Below are positions 8,363 to 15,678 of a stretch of DNA of 26,396 nt, piece by piece. Made by a program: the position numbers and the translations under genes. The stretch lies in IMG/VR virus record IMGVR_UViG_3300031754_000065, positions 1 through 26,396 of that record. One strand, given 5' to 3'. A model generated the notes under the pieces. The model worked only from the letters and a program-made list of their open reading frames with translations. It did not search any database and was not told the DNA's origin. The stretch is from a virus. Every line of letters starts with the position of its first letter. Position 1 is the stretch's first letter.

Positions 8363-8592
8363 TAGGTGCCACCATCCATGCTCTGGTCAGCGGCATCAGC
8401 GCCAGATACCTTTTCACCTTGGTCGCCCCTACCACCGCCCTTGGTGCCCATGTTTCCTTCGCTCACGGCGCGAGGGTCTTTCTCGCCGTTGATGTCGAGC
8501 GTCGGAGCAGGGATACCGAGAGCGCGAGAGGAAAGGGATTCGGCGGTTCCTGTGGGGTCGCCGCCATACAGTTCTGGATTTAGTTTTGGCAT
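8362..8592 (-). CDS. Small acidic protein, paralogue of the 7325-7642 product, 76 aa
   Basis: ATG at 8592 follows AAGGAG with ideal spacing, and the Shine-Dalgarno sequence sits across the stop of the capsid gene. The N-terminal 24 residues match the 105-aa protein two genes downstream (YGGDPTGTAESLSSRAL versus YGTDPTSMAEGIASDAL). The C-terminal half is Gly/Asp-rich and probably unstructured (EGNMGTKGGGRGDQGEK). It is the first gene after the major capsid protein. The function is unknown; a short conserved helix plus a disordered tail suggests a binding peptide or spacer. Confidence 0.75.
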   Translation of the reverse strand: MPKLNPELYGGDPTGTAESLSSRALGIPAPTLDINGEKDPRAVSEGNMGTKGGGRGDQGEKVSGADAADQSMDGGT

Positions 8593-8601
8593 GATTTCTC
8601 C

Positions 8602-9867
8602 TTAGTATCCGGTCGGCACAGATAGGCCGAGTGTCTTTACATGGGCATTCGGAACGTAAGACCCCAGATTTCCACGGAAGATGAGGTACGCAACGAAGGC
8701 ATCCGTGTATTGGCCTGCGGTCGCAGACGGCACCTGCCGCAGAATCGAGCCTGTGCGGTCGTCAAAGCTGAGTTCCCTCGCCACGACTTTGAACATCACG
8801 TCGCGGTCCACGCCGAAGATGTGGTCCTTCGGGCTATCAGTGTCAATAATCCACGGGAAGCCTTCCCACTCTACGGCTGTATAGCCTAGGTCCAGTTTCT
8901 TGTTTGCGTCATTGAAGCGCTTGAGCGTCCAGCCCATGTCCATATAGGCATGAAGCTGTGATGGATGGCTCAGAAATTCGAGGGACGGAGAAACCCGGCC
9001 CTGCAAAATCTGAACCGTCGCAAGCATCCTGCGGAGATGATCGCGCGCCAAAGCCGGAGAGCCGGACAGAGAAATTACTCCGGCATTGTATTGCGGGTTG
9101 GTAGAGCGGTTGATGTTCTGGAACGTTGTCGATATAGCGCCGTTGTCCAGAATGACCTTCAGACCTGAAATGACGTTGTTGAAGGAGTCCGAAGCACCCG
9201 TAGAACCGGTGATAGTCACGATGTCGCCGCTGGCAGTGGTAAAAGCCACGTTGGTGGGGCCAATGACGAAGTTTGTCTGCGTGGCATCTTCAATGGCGCC
9301 AGTCATCGAAACGATTGTCCCGGTGCCGCGGACTGTCGAAGTCGCGCCGTTGTGAATAGCCACCTGCATCCCCGGCCGGAGCCAGTGCGTTCCCTCGATC
9401 GAGCCGGAAGCCACCAGCGTCGAGTTGACTGTAGTGGAAGTAAGGACGGCTGTGCCGAGAGTGGCGAGAGCGCCAGTACCGTCAAGGAACCCGTAGATAT
9501 TCAGGTATTTGATGGCGTTGATTGTCGCCATCTTGATGTTGAAAGCCAGGGCCCTTGCATACGTCACGGCATCATTGCCAGCCGCATCGAGCGCCGCGCC
9601 AGTCAGCTGAACGGAAAGCTCAAAACTGAAAAACGAAGCCAGCGCGGAGGCCAGGGACTCTGAACCGCCAGAAACGAGGTTGCCGCCATCGGAGTACCAG
9701 TTGAATGCGGCATTGGGGTTCAGGTGCGTCGGGATTTCCATGCCCCTGTTCGATATGGGAATGCCCTTGCCATCGGCGTAGCGGTTCCACAGAACTGCGG
9801 CACTATTGAACTGCTTGGAAATGCGAGGATTGAAAAATATTTTCATCAACGGCGCTGCGGCCGTCAA
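8602..9867 (-). CDS. Major capsid protein (HK97-fold type), 421 aa
   Basis: This is the main shell protein. The order portal, scaffold, capsid and the sequence style identify it: an N-terminal arm (SKQFNSAAVLWNRYADG), a helical spine region near residues 95-130, and a C-terminal A-domain-like part with SHPSQLHAYMDMGWTLKRF and DRDVMFKVVARELSFDD. A Gly/Thr-rich beta domain around residues 155-225 (HWLRPGMQVAIHNG) appears inserted. The longest frame begins with TTG at 9867; an ATG at 9846 would shorten the protein by seven residues. Neither has a clear Shine-Dalgarno sequence, which is odd for the most abundant virion protein. The capsid role is strongly supported by context; the exact fold is inferred. 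Confidence 0.88.
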   Translation of the reverse strand: MTAAAPLMKIFFNPRISKQFNSAAVLWNRYADGKGIPISNRGMEIPTHLNPNAAFNWYSDGGNLVSGGSESLASALASFFSFELSVQLTGAALDAAGNDAVTYARALAFNIKMATINAIKYLNIYGFLDGTGALATLGTAVLTSTTVNSTLVASGSIEGTHWLRPGMQVAIHNGATSTVRGTGTIVSMTGAIEDATQTNFVIGPTNVAFTTASGDIVTITGSTGASDSFNNVISGLKVILDNGAISTTFQNINRSTNPQYNAGVISLSGSPALARDHLRRMLATVQILQGRVSPSLEFLSHPSQLHAYMDMGWTLKRFNDANKKLDLGYTAVEWEGFPWIIDTDSPKDHIFGVDRDVMFKVVARELSFDDRTGSILRQVPSATAGQYTDAFVAYLIFRGNLGSYVPNAHVKTLGLSVPTGY

Positions 9868-9899
9868 GTTGAATTGTGAGATAGAACTACCCTACTTGG

Positions 9900-10757
9900 T
9901 TAGCGCGCGTTTTGCAGAGCCTTGGCCAGACCTTCCTCGGTGGCTTCCCAGGAATCCGAAATTGCTTCTGGGATTTTCAGTGATTCAGGGCCTCCCGAGT
10001 AGGTGAAACTTGCGCCATTCTGCACGTTATCGCGCTGTCTTTTTTCCGCTTCAGCGGCGGATTTCTTATCGGATGCCCAATCCTCGATGATGCGCTTGAA
10101 GGCCGGAGCCACATCCACGAAATTACCGTTGGAAACGCGGCGAACTGCTTCAGGATCGGCGGCAAGTTCCGTGTTTAGCAAAGCCCGCACTGCTTTCTGC
10201 TCGGTCTTTGTCATGCCAAGGTTCTTGATGCCGTCCTGTCCAAAGATGTCATCCACGCGGGCATTGAAGCGCGCTTGCGTTGCCGCAAGTGCCGTTGCCT
10301 GCTGGCGTCTTTGTTCCTGCGTTTCAAATCCGGTAACTCGCTCGGTGAGCGACCGTACCTGCTGCATCAACTCTGAGTCTTGAGCCTTTCCGTCTGCTTT
10401 CTTCTCGCCCTTGTCTCCGAAGAGTTCAACGTACTCTTCCGCAATCGCGTCGCGCAATTTGCTTGCGCCATCGGGATTGGCACTGGCGTAGTTTTTTACA
10501 AACTGCTTCGGATCGGTGTCCAAAAGCGCACGAATGCTGGCAAGCGCGTTGGGCGCTTCTAGCAACGTGTTGATTTGCGCTTTATTGTAGCCACTATGGA
10601 GAATGGTTCTTCCTATCTCAGCGGCTTCCGCCTCGGCCGGGTCAGCGATGACTGGCTTTGGTTCCTCGGCAGGTTTCGGTGGTTCCTTCGGCGCAGCAGC
10701 GTCCGCAGGATTCGGCGAAACAGTCACATCCTTGAGTGTCGCGTTCTCGTCGGGCAC
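9900..10757 (-). CDS. Scaffold-like capsid assembly protein, 285 aa
   Basis: GTG at 10757 is preceded by AAGGAGG with good spacing. The first 45 residues are Pro/Ala/Glu-rich and disordered (PKEPPKPAEEPKPVIADPAE). A long charged helical region follows, with coiled-coil character around ELMQQVRSLTERVTGFETQE, and then a helical C-terminus. No enzymatic motif is visible. Acidic, helical proteins of this size between portal and major capsid genes are normally scaffolds that guide procapsid assembly. A fused protease is not seen: there is no Ser/His catalytic signature. Confidence in the role is good from context. Confidence 0.85.
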   Translation of the reverse strand: MPDENATLKDVTVSPNPADAAAPKEPPKPAEEPKPVIADPAEAEAAEIGRTILHSGYNKAQINTLLEAPNALASIRALLDTDPKQFVKNYASANPDGASKLRDAIAEEYVELFGDKGEKKADGKAQDSELMQQVRSLTERVTGFETQEQRRQQATALAATQARFNARVDDIFGQDGIKNLGMTKTEQKAVRALLNTELAADPEAVRRVSNGNFVDVAPAFKRIIEDWASDKKSAAEAEKRQRDNVQNGASFTYSGGPESLKIPEAISDSWEATEEGLAKALQNAR

Positions 10758-10774
10758 TTAGCCCTCCTTGCGAA

Positions 10775-10791
10775 AGAGTGTAACATACTCT
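10775..10791 (-). promoter_or_regulatory. Small hairpin between portal and scaffold genes
   Basis: A perfect 5-bp inverted repeat (AGAGT, 7-base loop, ACTCT) fills the gap between the portal stop and the scaffold Shine-Dalgarno sequence. On the minus strand only two or three T residues follow it, so it is at most a weak attenuator or an mRNA processing site. It could also be chance. Confidence 0.25.
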
Positions 10792-10792
10792 G

Positions 10793-13372
10793 TCAAGTCA
10801 ATCTTTTCCGGTGCCATTGATTTCCCGAACTTGGCTGAGGTTTATTCGGCCGCGCCGCTTGTCCTTTTTCCGCTCGTTGCTGTCTTACGGTCGGATTTTT
10901 AGGGACTTGTCCGCCATGTTCTTGCTTCTTGTCCGTGCCGCCAGGCTGAGTAGCTCCTTGCTGCGGCTGGCTGCCTTCTCCTCCAGGTGCTTGTCCGCCA
11001 GCTCCGCTAATAGCCGCCATCATCATCTGGCTTTTTGCGGCGTTCATCATGTGCAGCTGGGCGTGTTCTAGTACTAGCTGCATCAGTTGCGGGCTGTCGT
11101 CGGCTTCGTCGGAGTTCATCCATGTCCGGCAAACCTGGATATGGGCCATATCGTTGTCGCGGATAAGCACTGGCTGGATCTGGCCTGGCAAAGGAACGTT
11201 TGGCGCTGGCTGCCCAGTAGCTTGAGCTACCTGGCTTCCCATCTGCCTCATAGCCAAAGCTTTGGCCCAATCCTGCGGGTTGGCTTGAGCAACGGAATTC
11301 TTCATCTGCTCGATTTCTTTCCATTGCTTCTTGGTATCTTCGTAGTTGGTATCGAGTTCGCTGTCTAGGTGCCATAGATCGAGGGCCTTACGTACAACCC
11401 TGGGATCTTGCGGATTCAAAACTCCTGCCGCCACGGCTTGAGAGAAGGATTCCTGCTCCGCTGGATCGATCGGCAGGATGCGCGTTACTAGCGTGAACTT
11501 GTCCATGTCCAGGGCGGCGCCGCGAAGCTTGGAAAACTCCCAGCGTCCGTTGATGCCATTCACGGCGCTTACCCTGGCGTCTATCCAGTTTTCTGACGCC
11601 AGTTTTAGTACCTGCATCCCCCAGTTTTCATCCGCCACTTTCCAGAGCATCAAATTCGGCAAAAGGGCGTTATCGCTCTTGGCTGCCGCCGATTCCTGGC
11701 CGCCAAACGTATTGGTTCCGGTTTCGTGCTGGCCCATTGCTGCGGGACTTACCTGGGCGTGGAACTGCATATCGGCAAGCTGCATGTTCCGCCACATCGC
11801 TGTTTCATTGCTGAGCGGCTTCGATTCTATTTCCGCGAAAGCATCCTTGATCGGCCGGCCGCCGCTCTTGCATTCGATAATCGTAGATGGGTCGTTGATG
11901 ATTTCGTTTTTGTCGATGCGCTGGCTATCGATGACCAACAGCGGAGCGGAGTTGTATCCCTGATTCCTCTGAATAAGCCTGTCGGTTTCATCCAGTTTTA
12001 ACTGCGGAGGAATCAAATCGTCGTCGCCGTCTCCCCAGATTCTTCCGGGGACTTTGTTGAACACATAATGCGTCCAGTGGTCGTCCATCGATTCGTTGCG
12101 GCCCTCGCAAAGAGTGTCTCCGGTCTTGCAAATGTACACGCCGTCAGGAAATCGCTTTACCAACTCTTTATCGAAGAAATAGGCGCTGGGCCTCAGCCAA
12201 ACTTCAATGAGTAGAGCTTTAGCCGCAGTCGTAGCACGTTCATACCAAGCCGCGTATTGCGTCGGGTCGCCCGGAAGATCGGCCAGGGATTGCAGGTAAA
12301 TGAGTCCCAAGTCTCCTCCGGTGGCATAAGCTTCCCCTCCTCCTTCATCACCAGCCGGGGCAAGCTGAATATCTGGGAAGGCCGATTGCAAGGCCAGCCG
12401 GTCCACAACACGGTTGCGGACAATGAACGGTGCGTGCCATAGATCATAAGAAGAACTCCTCAAATACACTTCAAGCGGATTCACTACTTCCGTTACGATT
12501 TCCCCTTTAGGATAACGCACAGTTCCGGCAAGCTGAGGGAGTCTCGACACAACGGGGGGCATAGTCTGATGAATAGGGGTTTGGCATCCTGGGCATTGGC
12601 TGAAATTTCCTTCCAAAGGTCCGCAGTTGCCGCAGACGCTTGCTCCGGGGGAGAGCAATACATCCGCATCTTGATACACAGGCGTTGTGACATAGCCGTG
12701 CCTCGGATCTTTGCTGAAATAGTTGAAGCGGAAGGAATTCCCGAACAGTCTTAGATTCAGCGCTTCCTCGACTCTGATTTGGTCGTATTTGACGCTCTTT
12801 TTGATGATTTCGAGCGCCGTTCTCGCGGCCTTGGCTGCGGCTTGCGCTTCCGCGTCGTCATTCGACGGCACGGGCTCCATGAGCGGTTCATTCTGGACAT
12901 AAGCTCTTATTCCCTGGCGGACAAGCGAGCGGTAATAATTGTTTGGGAAAGCATAGTCTCCTGAATCCTGCAACAAAATGTCCCAGGCGACGTTGATCTC
13001 GCTCCATTCCAGTTCGTGGTAACCCTGGTAGATCAGCGCGTTTCTCATCCACTTGCGGGCGAATTGTATTTTCTCGAAACTGCCTTCCCGATAGTAGTAA
13101 TCGGCCAAAAGCAACAGCCGCTTGTCGATGGCCTCATTGAACTTGTATTGCGGCTGAATATCTTCCGGGCGAGGCTTCTCTGTCTTGCTTCTTACTGGCT
13201 TGTCGCGGTTCCCGAATAAATCCTTAATACCGCCGCCAAGCCCGGATATGAGAGAGGAAAGCGGTCCTCCGCTTTTTCCTTTTTTGCCGTTGGAGCTTTC
13301 TCCGGGGACACCCGTGCCGAAGCTTGGTGAGCCGCTGCCTGCCGCCAAACCGCCTCGAGGGACTTCAGCCAA
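10793..13372 (-). CDS. Portal protein, 859 aa, with zinc-ribbon-like insert
   Basis: This is the dodecameric DNA-entry ring, the docking point for terminase and tail. A Gly/Ser-rich N-terminus (1-60) precedes a helical region, including LLLADYYYREGSFEKIQFAR, and a long portal core; the last about 100 residues are Gln/Gly/Lys-rich and disordered. Residues 247-263 form CGNC-X9-CPGC, a four-cysteine zinc-ribbon pattern that is unusual in a portal. The length is above that of typical portals (roughly 450-750). The only start in frame is TTG at 13372, directly following an in-frame TGA and preceded by an AGGAA-like sequence; the ATG three bases upstream is out of frame. The gene order terminase, portal, scaffold, capsid supports the call. 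Confidence 0.88.
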   Translation of the reverse strand: MAEVPRGGLAAGSGSPSFGTGVPGESSNGKKGKSGGPLSSLISGLGGGIKDLFGNRDKPVRSKTEKPRPEDIQPQYKFNEAIDKRLLLLADYYYREGSFEKIQFARKWMRNALIYQGYHELEWSEINVAWDILLQDSGDYAFPNNYYRSLVRQGIRAYVQNEPLMEPVPSNDDAEAQAAAKAARTALEIIKKSVKYDQIRVEEALNLRLFGNSFRFNYFSKDPRHGYVTTPVYQDADVLLSPGASVCGNCGPLEGNFSQCPGCQTPIHQTMPPVVSRLPQLAGTVRYPKGEIVTEVVNPLEVYLRSSSYDLWHAPFIVRNRVVDRLALQSAFPDIQLAPAGDEGGGEAYATGGDLGLIYLQSLADLPGDPTQYAAWYERATTAAKALLIEVWLRPSAYFFDKELVKRFPDGVYICKTGDTLCEGRNESMDDHWTHYVFNKVPGRIWGDGDDDLIPPQLKLDETDRLIQRNQGYNSAPLLVIDSQRIDKNEIINDPSTIIECKSGGRPIKDAFAEIESKPLSNETAMWRNMQLADMQFHAQVSPAAMGQHETGTNTFGGQESAAAKSDNALLPNLMLWKVADENWGMQVLKLASENWIDARVSAVNGINGRWEFSKLRGAALDMDKFTLVTRILPIDPAEQESFSQAVAAGVLNPQDPRVVRKALDLWHLDSELDTNYEDTKKQWKEIEQMKNSVAQANPQDWAKALAMRQMGSQVAQATGQPAPNVPLPGQIQPVLIRDNDMAHIQVCRTWMNSDEADDSPQLMQLVLEHAQLHMMNAAKSQMMMAAISGAGGQAPGGEGSQPQQGATQPGGTDKKQEHGGQVPKNPTVRQQRAEKGQAARPNKPQPSSGNQWHRKRLT

Positions 13373-13495
13373 TCATTTCCTGTGGAGCTGTCGATAAACG
13401 TCTTTGGCGTAATCCGCCACGGGAAGAGGGAAGCTCAGCCGTTTGCGATTGTCCACGGGCTTCGTCTTTTCTTCCTTTGGCTGATTAGCGTCCAT
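13373..13495 (-). CDS. Small protein upstream of portal, 40 aa
   Basis: ATG at 13495 overlaps the end of the 70-aa gene by 11 bases and is preceded by AGGGAAG at short spacing. It is polar and basic (MDANQPKEEKTKPVDNRKRL, with YRQLHRK at the end). The same frame is open further upstream to an ATG at 13654, adding 53 residues with a hydrophobic segment. That longer form has no usable Shine-Dalgarno gap and would lie over the 70-aa gene. The TGA stop is followed at once by the TTG start of portal in the same frame. Which form is made is uncertain. Confidence 0.5.
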   Translation of the reverse strand: MDANQPKEEKTKPVDNRKRLSFPLPVADYAKDVYRQLHRK

Positions 13496-13697
13496 ACTTC
13501 CCTGGGGAATCTCTAAGGACTTCACGGAGAAAATCCTCATCCACTGCTCTTCCCGCTCCTGGTGCATCCGCTCCCGGAGGTAGAGTAGAACGAGCGGCGG
13601 AAGGCTTCCCGCCAGAAAGCAAAGTAGCGAAATCATCGGCGTCATCAAAGGCATCTCCGTACTTTCTTGGACTTTCTACTGGAATTTCAGCCACCAC
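13485..13697 (-). CDS. Small acidic/Ala-rich protein, 70 aa
   Basis: Two consecutive GTG codons at 13697 and 13694 follow a strong GGGAGG sequence, and the start overlaps the end of the upstream gene. The protein carries a repeated element, SPRKYG near the N-terminus and SPGKYG at the C-terminus, separated by an acidic stretch (DAFDDADDFATLL) and a short helix (DEDFLREVLRD). This suggests a duplicated short peptide motif, possibly a binding site for a capsid or portal partner. The family is unknown. The strong Shine-Dalgarno sequence makes it more believable than the hydrophobic frame that overlaps it. Confidence 0.6.
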   Translation of the reverse strand: MVAEIPVESPRKYGDAFDDADDFATLLSGGKPSAARSTLPPGADAPGAGRAVDEDFLREVLRDSPGKYGR

Positions 13698-13902
13698 AGC
13701 ACCTCCCTCGGAATCTTTCTATCGGCGCGCCATTTGCCTGTTCGATCTTGTGAGTTTCAACCAGCGTCCGCTCTTCATGTTTCAGAATTCGCCCGCAGAA
13801 ATGGCATGTGGGAATCGAAACGCCGTGCATGATCGGCGGAGCGTTCTGGATTTCTTGAAACTCCGCGGCTACTTGTTTTACGAGTTCAGGGCTTGTATTC
13901 AT
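13687..13902 (-). CDS. Small Cys-containing zinc-knuckle-like protein, 71 aa
   Basis: The open frame begins with TTG at 13908, but an ATG two codons later (13902) is the better start, with AGAAG upstream. A CHFC pair in the middle (TCHFCGRILKHEERTLVETH) and CC at the end (RGRCCGG) could bind zinc, as CX2C plus later Cys/His. It overlaps both neighbours by short stretches, typical of this operon. No family is recognised. Confidence 0.6.
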   Translation of the reverse strand: MNTSPELVKQVAAEFQEIQNAPPIMHGVSIPTCHFCGRILKHEERTLVETHKIEQANGAPIERFRGRCCGG

Positions 13903-14035
13903 TGGCAACTTCTTTCATGGAGTACCAGATAAAAAGACGCGCATGGTCAAAAGAGAATTTAAGCCACGCCTTTTCTTTGTGGAAGACAACCCAAAACACA
14001 TCATCTAATTTTACTATGCGCCATTTATGGTTCAT
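13886..14035 (-). CDS. Small aromatic protein, 49 aa
   Basis: ATG at 14035 overlaps the stop of the 208-aa gene as ATGA and is preceded by AGGGAA. The frame extends upstream to 14074, but that part is a shadow. The peptide (MNHKWRIVKLDDVFWVVFHK and onward) is rich in Trp, Phe and Lys with two beta-like halves, and it ends in KEVANEYKP. It has the look of a small standalone domain. The function is unknown. Confidence 0.6.
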   Translation of the reverse strand: MNHKWRIVKLDDVFWVVFHKEKAWLKFSFDHARLFIWYSMKEVANEYKP

Positions 14036-14658
14036 GGCTTGCTTTCCCTGAATCTTTCTTGGACTTGCTGCCAAGTCAAGAGGTCATCGTCAACCCAGCA
14101 ACTACAGCAATCGAGATTAGCTGTAGTGTCCTGCTTCACGCGGCAGAAGCCTTCCTTGGCTTCCCGCTTGTCTCCGGTTTCTCCTTCAATGAGCCACAAG
14201 TCGCAATCGTCTCCTCCGCAGGCCCCTCCGCAACTCGTTCCAGATAATTCAAGCCCGACTTCCGGCGCATTGACCCAGCCGAGGCCGGCATCGTCCGGGC
14301 TGAGAGTGTGCTTCGTGAATTCTTCCGGCCCAAAATTTGGCGTTCCGTAAATCCAGTATCCGCATACTGGCCAGAACTCGATAGGCTTGGCTCCGTCCCT
14401 GGATTCTTTTGGCCAAGTGAATTTATGAATCTCCACGTCCTTGCCAAAATAGCGGCAAGACTTTTCGTAATTGAACATCGGGCAGTTATAGCAGGAACGC
14501 GGCTCGTTATGCGCCGAGGCAGCAGAAGAAAATAGCATGGATGCGTTGTCGAGTATTGGCGGGAGCCGGAGGTCGGGGCGGGACTGGCCGATGCGGATGG
14601 CGTTGACCTTCTTGACCAATCCGATCTTTGGTTTGTAGCGATAGAATCCTTCGATCAT
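14032..14658 (-). CDS. Cysteine-rich putative metal-binding protein, 208 aa
   Basis: ATG at 14658 overlaps the stop of the 38-aa gene. Eleven cysteines occur at about residues 56, 59, 68, 99, 143, 147, 152, 172, 184, 185 and 187. The N-terminal set (CYNC, then SC, then VCGYW) resembles four-cysteine iron-sulfur or zinc sites. The second cluster (TSCGGACGGDDC and DCCSC) could hold another metal. The cytoplasm is reducing and there is no signal peptide, so metal binding is more likely than disulfides. It lies between the terminase and portal genes, so a role in packaging or head completion is possible. The family was not identified. Confidence 0.75.
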   Translation of the reverse strand: MIEGFYRYKPKIGLVKKVNAIRIGQSRPDLRLPPILDNASMLFSSAASAHNEPRSCYNCPMFNYEKSCRYFGKDVEIHKFTWPKESRDGAKPIEFWPVCGYWIYGTPNFGPEEFTKHTLSPDDAGLGWVNAPEVGLELSGTSCGGACGGDDCDLWLIEGETGDKREAKEGFCRVKQDTTANLDCCSCWVDDDLLTWQQVQERFRESKP

Positions 14659-14771
14659 GCCTTCGGCTTCATTTTGATCTTCAAGGAAATTTTCTTGATC
14701 TTCCCGGCAGTCGCGGCTTTCTTGGCAAGGTCCGTTACCGGTTTCATTAGGTTGCTAGGATTGCTTGCCAT
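14655..14771 (-). CDS. Very small basic protein, 38 aa
   Basis: ATG at 14771 overlaps the upstream TAA as TAATG, and the TGA at 14655-14657 overlaps the next gene's ATG. The product starts MASNPSNLMKPVTDLAKKAA and continues with a Lys-rich amphipathic helix (KIKKISLKIKMKPKA). Strict coupling on both sides is the main evidence that it is translated. It could bind nucleic acid or a partner protein; nothing more can be said. Confidence 0.55.
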   Translation of the reverse strand: MASNPSNLMKPVTDLAKKAATAGKIKKISLKIKMKPKA

Positions 14772-15028
14772 TACGTTTCAAAGCCCATGTAGTTCGGATA
14801 GTCGCCGCGGTTGGCGTCCTGAGCGTAAGCCTTATTGAGTGTGGCGCCAGTGGACCCTCCATTCACCGTAGTATTAAACGAAGTGAAGTCAGCGGCGGGA
14901 ATGACTACTGCGAAACGAATGGAACTGTCCGTATTCACACCGTCAAATGAGCCGAAGAAAACCATTTGCACGTTGCCGGAAGCCATCTTAGTTGCGGTTA
15001 CAAAACACCCAGGAATATTGACTGCCAT
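14771..15028 (-). CDS. Small beta-rich protein, 85 aa
   Basis: The correct start is the ATG at 15028, six bases after GGAGG; 13 upstream codons in the same frame belong to a shadow. The product (MAVNIPGCFVTATKMASGNV and onward) is a compact beta-type domain with a Gly/Asn-rich C-terminus ending YMGFET. It resembles in style the small decoration-like proteins further left, but I do not recognise a family. Confidence 0.7.
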   Translation of the reverse strand: MAVNIPGCFVTATKMASGNVQMVFFGSFDGVNTDSSIRFAVVIPAADFTSFNTTVNGGSTGATLNKAYAQDANRGDYPNYMGFET

Positions 15029-15029
15029 C

Positions 15030-15284
15030 CTAAACCTCCACGATGCTTTTTGATTCCGCGGCGGCATTCACTTGCTCGGTTTTCTGTTCGAGCAAGCGCT
15101 TAACCTCCGCCATGAGTTCGTTGTCTTTTAGAAGCCCTTGCTTGACGAGCAACCCTTCCAGCGCTTCGATTGCCGTAGCGGTAGAAAGAATATTGGTGAG
15201 CAGGCGATCCTCCATCATGGTAGCTTCGCCGCGCGAAACGGGTTGTTGCATCAATTCTTTCCAGCGTGCTTGCCCTGTCAGCAT
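15030..15284 (-). CDS. Small helical protein, 84 aa
   Basis: ATG at 15284 overlaps the preceding stop as ATGA. The whole length is predicted helical, with heptad-like leucines (LLTNILSTATAIEALEGLLV and LMAEVKRLLEQK). This suggests an oligomeric coiled coil. It follows an Ala-rich coiled-coil gene, and the two may work as a pair. The function is unknown. Confidence 0.7.
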   Translation of the reverse strand: MLTGQARWKELMQQPVSRGEATMMEDRLLTNILSTATAIEALEGLLVKQGLLKDNELMAEVKRLLEQKTEQVNAAAESKSIVEV

Positions 15285-15670
15285 CAGACCGCCAGTTGAT
15301 CCTTGAGCTGTGTCGCCACGGCTGTTTTCTGCGCCAGGATTTCATCAGCTTTTTGCTTGTCGGCAATGGCTTGAGCGTCGGCGGCGCGCGCGGCGGCAGC
15401 AGCCTGGGCAGCATCAGAAACTTTCTTGGCGGCGTCGGCGCGTTCCTGGGCCGCTTGGGCTTCGGCCTGCGCGGCAAGAGTCGCGGCTTGCGCTCGAGCT
15501 AGCGCATCGTTTGCCGCAGATTCAGCGGCGGCAGCCGATTCGGCGGCCAGTTCCGAGGCGGGCTTCGGATCGGCATAGAGCCTCTGGAGTTCAGAAAGCA
15601 TGGCCTGCATATCGGATGGAGTGGCTAGCCCGCGGCCGATACGGGCTTGAATGTCAGCTAGATTGAGCAT
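15284..15670 (-). CDS. Ala-rich coiled-coil protein, 128 aa
   Basis: ATG at 15670 is preceded by AGGAGG with four bases between. After a short N-terminal domain (MLNLADIQARIGRGLATPSD, with a SELQRLY helix), residues about 38-118 are over half alanine with regularly spaced Glu, Lys and Gln, an uninterrupted long helix or coiled coil. Such proteins between terminase and portal are often virion-internal or scaffold-type proteins. The role is not established here. Confidence 0.75.
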   Translation of the reverse strand: MLNLADIQARIGRGLATPSDMQAMLSELQRLYADPKPASELAAESAAAAESAANDALARAQAATLAAQAEAQAAQERADAAKKVSDAAQAAAAARAADAQAIADKQKADEILAQKTAVATQLKDQLAV

Positions 15671-15678
15671 GAATCCTC

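Noticed and set aside
10787-10800. TTGACA-like box between portal and scaffold genes
   Set aside because: No acceptable -10 box at 15-18 bases, and the sequence is part of the portal's last codons.
13496-13654. Hydrophobic N-terminal extension of the 40-aa frame upstream of portal
   Set aside because: GGAG touches the ATG with no spacer, and the stretch overlaps the 70-aa frame, which has a strong GGGAGG. Kept only as an alternative.
15310-15666. 118-aa plus-strand open frame
   Set aside because: Arg/Leu-rich antisense of the Ala-rich coiled-coil gene; a shadow of biased composition.
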